NCBI GenBank assembly: GCA_019359415.1
Contig: JAHHHH010000073.1
Coordinates: 1-39,723 of the forward strand
Length of the DNA stretch: 39,723 bases
Source: Iphinoe sp. HA4291-MV1
GTDB lineage: Bacteria; Cyanobacteriota; Cyanobacteriia; Cyanobacteriales; Nostocaceae
Direction of reading: 5' to 3'
The notes below the pieces were generated by a model. It was not told the DNA's origin. It saw nothing but the letters and a program-made list of their open reading frames with translations, and did not search any database. The position numbers and the translations under genes were made by a program. Shown here piece by piece: positions 7,865-17,801 of this stretch. How positions within the stretch are numbered: position 1 is the stretch's first letter; the number at the start of each line of letters is the position of its first letter.

Positions 7865-9415
7865 TTAATGTAAAAAGTGACGGATACCAGTCAATACCAT
7901 GACTAAACCCAGTTCATTAGCAGCTTGAATGGAATCTTGATCCCGCAAACTTCCTCCTGGTTGGACGATAGCCTTAATTCCAGCTGCGGCTGCTGTTCTT
8001 ACTGAATCATCAAAAGGAAAGAATCCATCACTAGCGAGAATTGCATCTTTGGCTTTTTCTCCAGCTTGTTCTAAAGCAATTTTAACAGAGCCAACACGGT
8101 TCATTTGACCTGCACCTACACCCAAAGTTGTGCGCTCGCCACTCACAACAATGGCATTAGACTTAACGTGCTTGCAAACTTTCCAAGCAAACAATAATTC
8201 TTCTAACTCATCATCAGTAGGTTTCTTTTCGCTGACGATTTGCCATGTACTGGTATTAGCTACCGCATCATCTGAAGCTTGCACGAGAAAACTACCTGCA
8301 ATGACTTTTACAGTTTCTTTTGCTCCACGACTCAAGTCTGGTAAAGTTAATACTCGCACTTTTGATTTAGCAGCCAAAATTTCCTGTGCTTGCGCCTCAC
8401 AATCTGGTGCAACCACACATTCTAAAAAAGTCTTTGTTAACTCAGTCGCAGTTCCAGCGTCAATTGGACGATTCAGCGCAACAATTCCACCAAAAGCAGA
8501 AACAGAGTCAGTGTTGAATGCTTTTTGGTAAGCTTCTTGGATAGTATTTCCCAAAGCAACACCACAGGGATTGTTGTGTTTGATAATCGCTCCTGCTGGT
8601 GTATCGGTGAATTCAGAAATGATACGCCTTGCTGCTTCTAAATCAACCAAGTTATTGTAACTGAGTTCTTTGCCTTGAAGTTTAGTAGCAGCTGCCCATC
8701 CCGTTGGAGTTGCACCAGTTTGATACCAAGCTGCAGTTTGATGAGGATTTTCACCGTAACGGAGAGATTGTAGTTGTTTGCCTCGAAGGGTGTACTGTTG
8801 AGGTAATTCTCCTTCTTTGTTGGAGGAGAGGTTATTACTTAAGTATGCTGCTATGGCTTGGTCATAGCTAGAGGTATGCAAAAATCCTTTTAAGGCAGAC
8901 TTTTGCCGAAACTCCAGGGATGGTTCGCCATTTGAGCGACGCATTTCCCGTAAATATTCTTCATACTGCGCCGGTTCGCATAAAATTGTGAGATGAGCGA
9001 AGTTTTTTGAGGCAGCTCTGAGCATAGCAGGACCACCAATGTCAATTTGCTCGATCGCCTCAGGTAAAGTTATCTCTTCTTTGGCGATCGTTTCTTCAAA
9101 AGGATAAAGATTCACCACCACCAAATCAATCGGGCGAATTTGGTTATTTTCCAAATCCGCTATATCTTCGGGTACATCTCGCCGTGCTAAGATACCACCA
9201 TGTATCCGGGGATGCAGCGTTTTGACTCGACCACCTAAAATTTCTGGTGAACCTGTGTAATCAGCAACTTTCATCACTGGTAGTCCTGCATCTTTCAGTG
9301 CTTTGGCTGTTCCTCCACTGCTGATTAATTCAAAGTCAAATTCTTCTACTAAGCTGCGGGCAAGATCGATTAATCCTGTTTTATTAGATACACTCAGCAG
9401 TGCTAGACGCGCCAT
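7865..9415 (-). CDS. purH: Bifunctional AICAR transformylase / IMP cyclohydrolase
   Basis: 516 residues from the ATG at 9415, the normal PurH size. That ATG has AGGA five bases upstream and begins the conserved MARLALLSVSNKTGL; the open frame extends 77 codons further up through repeat DNA, which is not part of the protein. The N-terminal IMP cyclohydrolase (MGS-like) domain includes ELISSGGTAKAL and VKTLHPRIHGGILARRD. The transformylase domain follows, with SLRYGENPHQTAAWY, the catalytic-site motif IIKHNNPCGVA and C-terminal QPGGSLRDQDSI. It catalyses the last two steps of de novo purine synthesis in the cytosol. No operon partner is visible on either side. Its upstream region faces the broken Uma2 gene. 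Confidence 0.97.
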   Translation of the reverse strand: MARLALLSVSNKTGLIDLARSLVEEFDFELISSGGTAKALKDAGLPVMKVADYTGSPEILGGRVKTLHPRIHGGILARRDVPEDIADLENNQIRPIDLVVVNLYPFEETIAKEEITLPEAIEQIDIGGPAMLRAASKNFAHLTILCEPAQYEEYLREMRRSNGEPSLEFRQKSALKGFLHTSSYDQAIAAYLSNNLSSNKEGELPQQYTLRGKQLQSLRYGENPHQTAAWYQTGATPTGWAAATKLQGKELSYNNLVDLEAARRIISEFTDTPAGAIIKHNNPCGVALGNTIQEAYQKAFNTDSVSAFGGIVALNRPIDAGTATELTKTFLECVVAPDCEAQAQEILAAKSKVRVLTLPDLSRGAKETVKVIAGSFLVQASDDAVANTSTWQIVSEKKPTDDELEELLFAWKVCKHVKSNAIVVSGERTTLGVGAGQMNRVGSVKIALEQAGEKAKDAILASDGFFPFDDSVRTAAAAGIKAIVQPGGSLRDQDSIQAANELGLVMVLTGIRHFLH

Positions 9416-9572
9416 ATTTCCTGAGTTTCCTTTAGTGTATTTACAATTAGTGCAGATAAATATTGTATAAACCGCAAAGGCACGTAGACGCAAAGTGGTG
9501 CTTGGCGCAAAGACGAAGCATCGTCTGGAATACAATAGCTGTATTGAGTCATTGATGAAGAGCGCGATCGCT

Positions 9573-9973
9573 ATGACCGCAGCAACCAAAAAACTGACTT
9601 TTGCAGAGCAGAGTACCTCAAGTATAACGATGGCACGGATACCCAATATGAATTGGTTGATGGAGAATTAATCCCCATGAGTCTTGGTACTGGTAAGCAT
9701 GGCGGAATCTCCAAGTTTTTAGAACGAACCTTCGATGACGAAAGTGCCAAAATGGGAAGGAATTGGACAGCACAAAAGTTTTCCGTCGGTATTCGTTCGC
9801 CACGCGGGGGACGCTGGGACACTTCGCGGGTTCCAGACGTGGTAGTTTTACCAATAGAGCAGTGGGAAGCAGCTATGGAAACGAAACCCATTACCGTTCG
9901 TGTCAACGTGGAAGCCGCCCGTATCTTTGAAAAGGCACTTCCCAGCAAAGCTATAATTTCTTCAAGGACATAG
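9573..9973 (+). pseudogene. Uma2 family gene, frameshifted and fused to an unrelated 3' end
   Basis: From ATG 9573 the start reads MTAATKKLTFAE, a typical Uma2 (DUF820) N-terminus. A 5-bp tandem duplication (GCAGA at 9603-9607 and 9608-9612) throws it out of frame. Removing it restores AEYLKYNDGTDTQYELVDGE, followed by the family motifs KMGRNWTAQKFSVGIRSPRG and WDTSRVPDVVVLPIEQW. After about residue 105 the Uma2 core ends abruptly. The sequence becomes METKPITVRVNVEAARIFEK, which resembles the start of a different small cyanobacterial protein and itself stops after about 11 unrelated residues. The C-terminal half of the nuclease-like fold, with its catalytic residues, is missing. Non-functional. 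Confidence 0.75.
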
Positions 9974-9988
9974 AGGTAGAAACTGGCC

Positions 9989-10189
9989 ATGTCAAACCTT
10001 GAGCAAATTGAATCTGCAATTCTCTCACTTCCATCCAATGACTTTGAGAAACTGAGACAATGGTTTTTCGACCTGGATTATCAGCGTTGGGATGAACAAC
10101 TAGAGCGAGACATTGCAGACGGTAGGTTGGAATCGTTGGCTCAAGAGGCGATCGCTGAGTTCCAAGCAGGGCACTGTCGCGAAATTTAA
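9989..10189 (+). CDS. Antitoxin of a type II toxin-antitoxin pair
   Basis: 66 residues, acidic. MSNLEQIESAILSLPSNDFE and KLRQWFFDLDYQRWDEQLER, then IADGRLESLAQEAIAEFQAG, match the small cyanobacterial antitoxins paired with RelE/ParE-like toxins. Such proteins bind and neutralise the toxin and repress their own operon. GAGGTAG lies about 10 bp before the ATG. The stop TAA overlaps the toxin start (TAATG), so the pair is translationally coupled. The fold of the N-terminus is not a recognised HTH by eye. The pair follows the Uma2 pseudogene within 16 bp. Confidence 0.75.
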   Translation: MSNLEQIESAILSLPSNDFEKLRQWFFDLDYQRWDEQLERDIADGRLESLAQEAIAEFQAGHCREI

Positions 10190-10449
10190 TGCACTACGCA
10201 ACACAGCGATTCTGGCAATACTACGATGCTCTACCTGAAAGTGTGCAGCAAACTGCTGATCAATGCTACGAGTTGCTCAAAACTGATCCGTCTCATCCAT
10301 CATTGCATTTTAAAAAGCTGGGTAACACTTATTGGTCGGTTCGAGCAGGGTTAAATTACCGTGCTTTAGGTGTTGAGGTGGAAAACGGTATTTCATGGTT
10401 TTGGATCGGTACACACGCAGAGTACGACAAGCTGATCAGTAAGCTGTAG
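10189..10449 (+). CDS. RelE/ParE-superfamily toxin
   Basis: 86 residues, the usual length. The central pattern HPSLHFKKLGNTYWSVRAGL, followed by NYRALGVEVENGISWFWIGT and HAEYDKLISKL at the C-terminus, is the HigB/RelE-like toxin core. The RAGLNYRALG strand holds the basic residues that in RelE-type toxins contact RNA, and HAEYDKL is the terminal His/Tyr motif. RelE-type members cleave mRNA on the ribosome and ParE-type members poison gyrase; the sequence alone does not decide. Its ATG overlaps the antitoxin stop by one base. Confidence 0.8.
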   Translation: MHYATQRFWQYYDALPESVQQTADQCYELLKTDPSHPSLHFKKLGNTYWSVRAGLNYRALGVEVENGISWFWIGTHAEYDKLISKL

Positions 10450-10565
10450 CACGGCATAACAACAAGTCGCTACATGAGAATTGCTGATGCAAAATTTTTT
10501 ATCTTGTCACTGCATACCTTTTATGATTGACTGTCCTTGGTCCCTACTCATCTGTCTTGCAATGA

Positions 10566-10621
10566 ATGACTAATGACTAATGACTAATGACTAATGACTA
10601 ATGACTAATGACTAATGACTA
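10566..10621 (+). repeat. Heptanucleotide tandem repeat (ATGACTA)x8 containing a start codon
   Basis: Eight consecutive perfect ATGACTA units. The last supplies the ATG of the esterase gene at 10615. Such heptamer arrays (STRR sequences) are known in heterocystous cyanobacteria. Each unit also contains ATG and TAA, so upstream copies encode only the mini-ORF M-T-N-D-stop. Confidence 0.95.
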
Positions 10622-11247
10622 ATACTCTAAAATTTATTAGCGTACCTGCAAAAACCGGGCAACCACCAAAGGGTTTAATTGTCATTTTACACGGTTGGGG
10701 TGCAAATGCTGAAGATGTGGCGTCTTTATCGCCATTATTTAATCTGCCAGATTATCAGTTTCTGTTTCCGGATGCACCTTTTCCTTTTCCTGATTCCTCT
10801 TTTGGAAGAGCATGGTACGACCTTCGGATAGAAAATATGTATCAGGGATTAACAGAAAGTCGGCAGATGCTAACAGATTGGTTGCAATCTTTAGAGAGTA
10901 GCACTGGTGTGCCTTTGTTGCGGACAATTTTGAGCGGATTTTCTCAAGGCGGGGCTATGACTTTGGATATAGGATTAAAGTTACCCTTAGCTGGCTTAGT
11001 TTCTTTAAGTGGTTATTTACATCCAGATGTAGGAAATGTCGAAATACAAAATTTGGTATCTCTACCACCCGTTCTAATTATGCATGGGAGACAAGATACA
11101 GTTGTGCCGCTACAAGCTGCTCTTTTAGCACGGAAAACTCTTGAATCTCTTGGGGCTACGGTACAATACTATGAATTTGACATGGGTCATGAAATCCGAC
11201 CAGAAATGCTAGAGTTGTTACGAAATTTTGTTGTTGCCAATGCATAA
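10615..11247 (+). CDS. Alpha/beta hydrolase, carboxylesterase/phospholipase family
   Basis: 210 residues, the length of the Abhydrolase_2 (YtpA/PF02230-like) group. Features in order: oxyanion-hole motif VILHGWGANAEDVASLSPLF (residues 23-42), nucleophile elbow GFSQGGAM (Ser at about 110), acid in MHGRQDTVVP, and catalytic His in DMGHEI. It is probably a cytosolic serine esterase acting on acyl esters or thioesters; the substrate is not evident. The start codon is the last unit of a heptamer repeat, and no normal ribosome site precedes it because the repeat fills that position. Copy-number changes by one unit keep the ATG but alter the leader. It follows the toxin-antitoxin pair by 165 bp. Confidence 0.88.
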   Translation: MTNTLKFISVPAKTGQPPKGLIVILHGWGANAEDVASLSPLFNLPDYQFLFPDAPFPFPDSSFGRAWYDLRIENMYQGLTESRQMLTDWLQSLESSTGVPLLRTILSGFSQGGAMTLDIGLKLPLAGLVSLSGYLHPDVGNVEIQNLVSLPPVLIMHGRQDTVVPLQAALLARKTLESLGATVQYYEFDMGHEIRPEMLELLRNFVVANA

Positions 11248-11439
11248 ATACTGGGAATTCGTCTTTTACTTAAACATCACTTAGTCTGGGTTACAAAATT
11301 TTTACAAATTCCTTTATAAATCCGGAAAAATTTTCACGAAATAGTTGCTCGTAAGTGAGTAATATATATTGGGTAGCTGCGTCAAGCGCAACTCAACCCA
11401 TGCTGGATGCGAGTGCTGCTAAAGGGAGGGGCGAGCATA

Positions 11440-11652
11440 ATGAAAACTCTAAGCATTTCTAAGACAGAAATTGCTGTCATGACTCCACAAGAGGTGGAAA
11501 TATTAGCTATACGTCTGGAGCAGGATAATTACAGTAATGCTTTTGAGGGTTTGAATGATTGGCATTTACTCAGAGCGATCGCGTTTCAGCGTCCAGAGTT
11601 AGTTGAACCATATATTCACCTCCTGGATTTAGAACCCTACGATGAGGCGTAG
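11440..11652 (+). CDS. DUF2555 family protein
   Basis: 70 residues from ATG 11440, which has a strong GGGAGGGG ribosome site 8 bp upstream; the frame is open another 11 codons but lacks a better start. The body, from TPQEVEILAIRLEQDNYSNA through the following FEGLNDWHLLRAIAFQRPEL to VEPYIHLLDLEPYDEA, is the complete DUF2555 domain, a small acidic cyanobacterial protein of unknown function. Its stop codon TAG directly abuts the ATG of coaBC, so the two are almost certainly co-transcribed. An inverted TGCG-TCAAG-CGCA element and GGGT/ACCC arms lie upstream at about 11370-11402. Confidence 0.85.
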   Translation: MKTLSISKTEIAVMTPQEVEILAIRLEQDNYSNAFEGLNDWHLLRAIAFQRPELVEPYIHLLDLEPYDEA

Positions 11653-12870
11653 ATGATTCATAGTAGACGGGTTCTTATTGTAGTAGGCGGCGGTATCGCC
11701 GCCTATAAAATCTGTGAGGTTGTTTCTACTTTGTTTAAAATAGGAGTGGAAGTCAAAGTCATTCTCACTGATTCGGCACAAGAATTTATTACGCCTCTTA
11801 CTTTCGCGACGCTTTCCCGTCATCGGGCTTATACAGATGAAAATTTTTGGCAACCAACTCACTCACGTCCATTACATATTGATTTAGGTGAGTGGGCAGA
11901 TTTGATTGTCATTGCACCTCTGACAGCCAATACATTAGCAAAGTTGGCACATGGCATGGCTGACAATTTGCTCACAAATACGGTTTTGGCTTCCACTTGT
12001 CCCGTATTGCTAGCGCCTGCAATGAACACTGATATGTGGGAACAGCAGGTGGTGCAGCGCAATTGGCAACAATTATTGACAGATATTCGATTTCATGGTA
12101 TGAGTACAGCATCGGGGTTATTGGCGTGCGATCGCGTCGGTGCTGGTAGGATGGCAGAACCTCAAGAGATTGTTGCTTATGTCCAATCGTTGTTACACAC
12201 TGTAGGAAAGCGAGATTTGGTAAGTAAGCGGGTTTTGATTAGTGCTGGAGGCACACGAGAGCATCTTGATCCAGTCAGATTTATCGGCAATCCTTCCACA
12301 GGGAAAATGGGGTTAGCCTTAGCACAAGCAGCACTGCATCGAGGAGCAAGCGTAACATTGGTACATGGTCCAGCGAGTTGGGATGTACCGTTAGGAGTGC
12401 AAGCAATCCCTGTTGTGAGTGCAGACCAAATGCGATCAAGCATGATGCAGTATTTACCGAACGTAGATATAATTATCATGTCGGCAGCAGTGGCAGATGT
12501 GAAGCCACGGGAGTACAGTAAAGAAAAATTGGCAAAAAAGTCACTTCCGCAAGCTTTACCTTTAGAACCCGTACCAGATATTATTGCAGAATTGGCACAA
12601 TTCAAACAGCCGTATCAACGTTTAATTGGGTTTGCAGCACAGACAGGAGATATTGTCACACCAGCATTAGAGAAATTGCACACTAAAAATCTGGATGTGA
12701 TTATTGCTAACCCTATAGATGGACCAGATAGCGGTTTTGGAAGTGATCATAATCAAGCCATATTTTTGGATAAGCAAGGACAAAAGATAGAAATTCCCTC
12801 TTGTTCCAAATTACAAATGGCTCATCATATTTTTGATTTCTTGGGAAATAGGCACTGGACAGGTGAATGA
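11653..12870 (+). CDS. coaBC: Phosphopantothenoylcysteine decarboxylase / phosphopantothenate-cysteine ligase
   Basis: 405 residues, the normal Dfp size. The flavoprotein decarboxylase half comes first: [38 protein letters not shown] with the catalytic His, the [11 protein letters not shown] loop and the substrate clamp [13 protein letters not shown] with its Cys. The ligase half follows: [31 protein letters not shown], and SAAVADVKP with [10 protein letters not shown]-type residues later. It makes 4'-phosphopantetheine in two successive reactions of coenzyme A synthesis in the cytosol. It starts immediately after the DUF2555 stop and ends where an IS fragment begins. No 3' terminator is visible. 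Confidence 0.97.
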   Translation: MIHSRRVLIVVGGGIAAYKICEVVSTLFKIGVEVKVILTDSAQEFITPLTFATLSRHRAYTDENFWQPTHSRPLHIDLGEWADLIVIAPLTANTLAKLAHGMADNLLTNTVLASTCPVLLAPAMNTDMWEQQVVQRNWQQLLTDIRFHGMSTASGLLACDRVGAGRMAEPQEIVAYVQSLLHTVGKRDLVSKRVLISAGGTREHLDPVRFIGNPSTGKMGLALAQAALHRGASVTLVHGPASWDVPLGVQAIPVVSADQMRSSMMQYLPNVDIIIMSAAVADVKPREYSKEKLAKKSLPQALPLEPVPDIIAELAQFKQPYQRLIGFAAQTGDIVTPALEKLHTKNLDVIIANPIDGPDSGFGSDHNQAIFLDKQGQKIEIPSCSKLQMAHHIFDFLGNRHWTGE

Positions 12871-12881
12871 ACTGCCAATGA

Positions 12882-13021
12882 ACTGCCTCACTGCCGAGTG
12901 AGTGTTTGGTCAAAAACGGTAGTAAAATTCTCAAAGATGGAACTCGCTTGCAAACATATCGGTGTCGCGCCTGCAACCGACGCAGCAATGAGCGATCTGG
13001 CACTAAATTTAGAGAAAAGCC
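12882..13021 (+). pseudogene. Zinc-ribbon transposase fragment (IS1 InsA-like)
   Basis: The frame just after coaBC reads SECLVKNGSKILKDGTRLQT then YRCRACNRRSNERSGT. This is the N-terminal zinc-ribbon/HTH start seen in IS1-type and related cyanobacterial transposases, with the second Cys pair intact (C-x-x-C in CRAC) and one Cys of the first pair kept. No transposase catalytic domain follows, and the frame degenerates after about residue 45. A dead remnant. Confidence 0.6.
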
Positions 13022-13036
13022 ACATTATTGCAATAT

Positions 13037-13372
13037 CTACTTCCTCTGTTCAATTAAGCTAGCAATGACCTCAATGAGTGTGTCTGGTTCTACTGGCTTT
13101 GAAATGTGTTTTTGAAAGCCTGCTGCGATCGCTGCTCTTTGATCCTCACCTCTGGCGTGGACAGTCAACGCTATGGCAGGAATTTGTCCTCCGGCTTCGG
13201 CACTGAGCGCTCTCACCTGGCGGATCAAGGCATAGCCATCTTCCTCTGACATACTGATGTCAGACAAAAGCAGATCATATTGTTCAGGATTAGCCCTCAA
13301 CGTTGCAAGGGCTTTACTGGCAGATGCCACCTCCGTTACAGTAGCTCCATACTGTTCGAGTATCGCGATAAC
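13037..13372 (-). pseudogene. Truncated response-regulator receiver domain (hybrid kinase tail)
   Basis: About 110 residues of a CheY-like receiver: VIAILEQYGATVTEVASASK, phosphoacceptor Asp in DLLLSDISMSEEDGYAL, the Thr of AIALTVHA, and Lys in HISKPVEP, ending naturally at EQRK-stop. The first beta strand and acidic pair (DD) of the receiver are missing because the reading frame enters inverted-repeat DNA of an IS at 13373; the open frame upstream of that is transposon sequence. This style of receiver (MSEEDGYALIRQVRAL, PAIALTVHARGEDQRAAIAA) is typical of the C-terminus of hybrid histidine kinases. The kinase part is not found on the other side of the IS. Confidence 0.8.
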
Positions 13373-13924
13373 GGGACTTAAACAAAAATTAAGCCCAAAT
13401 GAAGCCCAAACTGGCTTTATAGGCGGCAAACACGTCACGATTATGGGTTAGCCAGTCAAAAAATCGAAAAGACATAGCCGTTCTAAAAGCATCTATTGCT
13501 TCAGTAAAAGTATTCAAAGGAATAGATGCCCACCTACGTCTGATGCCCCCAGTCATCTGATGCCAAAGAATAAAAGTGTAGGCACAGAAAACAAGGATAA
13601 AATGTCGAAGTAAACTTCTTTTCTCTCGAACTTGATATTCTTTTAGCCCTAACCATCCCTTGGCTTCTCTATAAAAAACTTCAACCCAATTTCTCTCTGA
13701 AATAGGTTTTTTCTCTCGCTTTCTCCCAATAATCCCCCTAGATAATGTCTAAATTCTCTTTTTTGAGCTTTATGAGTAAACAGATCATCAAACCGTTTAC
13801 ACCATTTTTCAAAGCATGGAGGCATGGCTGTCGGAGTTGTCTCTTTCATCGGTTCATTTTGACGTGAAAGCTATGCTGATTAAGCATTATACCCTTTTTT
13901 CTTCTTTTGTTTTGTCTAAGTCCC
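13373..13924 (-). mobile_element. Internally deleted IS701-like element
   Basis: 552 bp bounded by inverted ends GGGACTTAAACAAAA (from 13373) and the complement of GGGACTTAGACAAAA (to 13924). No target-site duplication is visible, so a flanking deletion is likely. The inside keeps only the two ends of a transposase gene. It disrupts the receiver gene on its left. Confidence 0.75.
13389..13849 (-). pseudogene. IS701-family transposase with internal deletion
   Basis: The N-terminus (ATG 13849) reads PTAMPPCFEKWCKRFDDLFT then HKAQKREFRHYLGGLLGESE, typical of IS701-family transposases. After ERKN the frame jumps. A second frame, about 13705 down to TAA at 13389-13391, encodes the natural C-terminus: NWVEVFYREAKGWLGLKEYQ, HFILVFCAYTFILWHQMTGG and MSFRFFDWLTHNRDVFAAYK. 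The central catalytic DDE portion, some 250 residues, is gone. Both ends remain, so the element could be moved only by a transposase acting in trans. Confidence 0.8.
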
Positions 13925-13931
13925 ATTAATA

Positions 13932-15000
13932 ACCCAAGTTGCGAGTTATTGAATTGTGAGTGAAAAATACCTGTCTACTCATGCGATCGCTCATGACCAG
14001 TTGACGGTTGGGCGTAGCCCAACCGTTACTTAAACCCAACTCAAAGTATAAGTGTTAAATCAGCTTAGAGTATTAAAATAAACTCATCCAAGAAAGGCTT
14101 GTTGAAGAGTAAATGCAAAAATAAATGCTTGTAGTTTCAGTAGAAACCCTTCATATGTGACTGCATGAATCGATTTGGGGAAAACACGAGTGATACTACT
14201 AAACACAGTTTCAATATAATGTCGGGTATGTTGTTTAATGTATTGATTCCACGGTGGGTCTTGACGCTTGGAATTCTTTTTACGCATGACTTTCAACTCG
14301 ATTTTACTCGTCTCTAACAGGTTCTCTTCCACAGTATAATCAGTGTACGCAGAATCAGCATACACTTCACTCCCAGGCGGCAAATTTAATGGTAAACCAT
14401 TCAACGCACGTACATCAGAAGCACTACCAGGCATGAATACAAACTCAACTGGAATACCATTTTTAGTCGTTAATAACTGAACTCGAACCCCATAGAAATA
14501 GCGTTTCTTTGATGCTATGTAACCTCTGTAATCCTCTGATTTGACTAATTTCACATTGAAGATACGGATATTATCGCAGATTGGTACAGGAAATGAGTCT
14601 AAAAGATATTCCGTACAATCATTAATTTCTTTTAGTATCATTCCTATTTGATGAAATAAATCGTTCACCAACATCGAGATACCGTGCAATCGACGATTAA
14701 ATCGAGATTTTTCTAACATACCTGGTATCAAGTTATGGTCTTTCATATAGCCACAAGCCTTATGATGATTACCATTAAAGAACATTGCAGCGCACACAGC
14801 CGTTGTAATAATTTCTGCATCACTCATATCTCTCCGGCTATCTTCATCATGCCCGATCGCCTTCAACAGGTCGTCAATGATAGCATAGACGGTAATTATT
14901 TCACTTAGCATACATCCCTCCTAATTTTCGTGCCTGGAGGGAATTTTATTGTTTAAGTGACCATCAGCGATCGCCCACAAGAATAACTAGCAACTTGGGT
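13932..15000 (-). mobile_element. IS982-family insertion sequence, apparently complete
   Basis: 1,069 bp with terminal inverted repeats ACCCAAGTTGCGAGTTATT (left) and ACCCAAGTTGCTAGTTATT (complement of the right end), one mismatch in 19. A 5-bp direct repeat TAATA flanks it (13927-13931 and 15001-15005), a target duplication that marks a recent insertion. It lies 2 bp plus the duplication away from the end of the IS701-like relic. Confidence 0.9.
14084..14911 (-). CDS. IS982-family transposase
   Basis: 275 residues, near full length for the family. The N-terminal helical region (DMSDAEIITTAVCAAMFFNG) leads to the DDE catalytic core: first Asp in EYLLDSFPVPICDN, second in VYADSAYTDYTVEENL, and Glu in YIETVFSSITRVFP. 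It cuts and rejoins the IS ends by a DDE mechanism. The frame is intact, the ends match and there is a target duplication, so the element may still be active. A weak ribosome site (GGAGG) precedes the ATG. Confidence 0.92.
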   Translation of the reverse strand: MLSEIITVYAIIDDLLKAIGHDEDSRRDMSDAEIITTAVCAAMFFNGNHHKACGYMKDHNLIPGMLEKSRFNRRLHGISMLVNDLFHQIGMILKEINDCTEYLLDSFPVPICDNIRIFNVKLVKSEDYRGYIASKKRYFYGVRVQLLTTKNGIPVEFVFMPGSASDVRALNGLPLNLPPGSEVYADSAYTDYTVEENLLETSKIELKVMRKKNSKRQDPPWNQYIKQHTRHYIETVFSSITRVFPKSIHAVTYEGFLLKLQAFIFAFTLQQAFLG

Positions 15001-15064
15001 TAATAGGAACGGTGTAGGCTTGCAAAACTCCTAAGAGATTATGGTGGTTTTACTAATTCTGGTA

Positions 15065-15194
15065 ATATCATGTCCGGATAAACACTTATAAAAAAAACGA
15101 AGAACCTCACCCGCCTCCGGCACCCTCTCCTTATTAAGGAGAGGGTTGGCGTGAGATCAAGCAGGAATTATAAGTAATTAAGCGGACATGATAT
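15065..15194. mobile_element. MITE-like palindromic element
   Basis: 130 bp with perfect 12-bp inverted ends ATATCATGTCCG (15065-15076) and CGGACATGATAT (15183-15194), plus inner matches (ACTTATAA). The centre holds a strong 11-bp hairpin (CCCTCTCCTTA/TAAGGAGAGGG). No ORF is present. It has the features of a non-autonomous miniature element. The rest of 15001-15364 carries nothing but the groEL terminator. Confidence 0.7.
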
Positions 15195-15304
15195 AAGAGC
15201 AAAAATGTTTCAATCTATGACCACAATTGGTCACGAATTGGACAGTTTTCTCCATCATCTTTGAATTGGAGCAAGGCAAATGGGGACAAGGGAACGAGAA
15301 CCAG

Positions 15305-15338
15305 ATAAATAAAAAAGTAAGGTGGGTAGTGCCCACCC
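15305..15338 (-). terminator. Terminator after groEL
   Basis: Stem GGTGGG/CCCACC with loop TAGTG (15321-15337). On the minus strand it is followed by TTACTTTTTTATT, a T-rich tail. It lies 28 bp past the groEL stop. The same stem type recurs as an interspersed repeat at 30628-30651. Confidence 0.65.
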
Positions 15339-15364
15339 TACCGGACTATACATGGTTAATAGGA

Positions 15365-17041
<1,677 letters not shown>

Positions 17042-17062
17042 CTAGCGCTTCCAATAGACAAT

Positions 17063-17089
17063 TTAGCACTCAGCGGCCAAGACTGCTAA
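17063..17089 (-). promoter_or_regulatory. CIRCE operator (HrcA binding site) of groEL
   Basis: TTAGCACTC-N9-GACTGCTAA matches the CIRCE consensus (TTAGCACTC-N9-GAGTGCTAA) with one mismatch in the right arm. It sits between the groEL start and its promoter region. Confidence 0.92.
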
Positions 17090-17801
17090 TCACTTCTCAC
17101 TCACCCTCCCTTGTATCTACCCTTCAGCATCGGTGCCTCCAGCATAACTGACTTGAAAGTAGGGAACTCTTAACAGGGAACTCTTAACAGAAAATGTACT
17201 GAGTTTTTTTCAAAAATCAAATAGGAATCCTATATATAGAAGAATGGCAAATTAGCCCCATTCAGTGCTTGAGCATTAACATCAGCACCCCGAGTGAGAA
17301 TTCAAAGGGTGTGGGGTGTAGGGACCAGCCCTTTCAACGCGTTCATTTGTACTATATTTTTCGCTCCTCTATTAATCCTTGTGTTATCATCCTTACGGGA
17401 TTTTCTTCAATAAAATACTCAACTAAAGGGTCAATATTTTGACCGTCTTTGATATTGCGATCGCTTCAGGTTTTATGGATGAGTTAGAGCTATGATTTTT
17501 GGCTCTAGTCTGGGAGCGGGTTTCAGCCTTTGATTTAGTAGTTAAGAGTTCCCACATGAGCTGTTCCCTACCCCGAACGCGAGTGCGTCTCGTAGAGAAG
17601 GGGTCTTGTCAATAAGCTTTCTACCCTAAATCCTATCCCAGTACAGGTGTAAAGTGTTACGCCCTTACCTCCTACACTTTAGTCCTCTTGAATGACTCTA
17701 TATTAAAAGCAACTTCTTATGAGATTACAGATAGTTAGGAAAAATTTGACTAATATACAGTTGATGCTTATCAAGACTAGTAGTGATGGTTAAATCGGGA
17801 G
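17090..17801. other. Intergenic region with gene remnants
   Basis: About 710 bp without an intact gene. A minus-strand frame near 17235-17300 reads LTRGADVNAQALNGANLPFF, an ankyrin-repeat remnant. Another at about 17365-17470 reads DGQNIDPLVEYFIEENPV and ends at a stop, origin unknown. GGGAACTCTTAACA occurs twice in tandem at about 17162-17190 and again inverted near 17540-17555. A short GC-rich interspersed repeat lies at 17570-17605. Confidence 0.5.

Noticed and set aside
7865-9646. PurH frame extended 77 codons upstream to 9646
   Set aside because: The extra N-terminus runs through interspersed repeat DNA, is not conserved, and lacks a ribosome site; the ATG at 9415 has AGGA and starts the known PurH sequence.
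10566-10621. CRISPR array
   Set aside because: The units are 7 bp, contiguous and without spacers; this is a tandem repeat.
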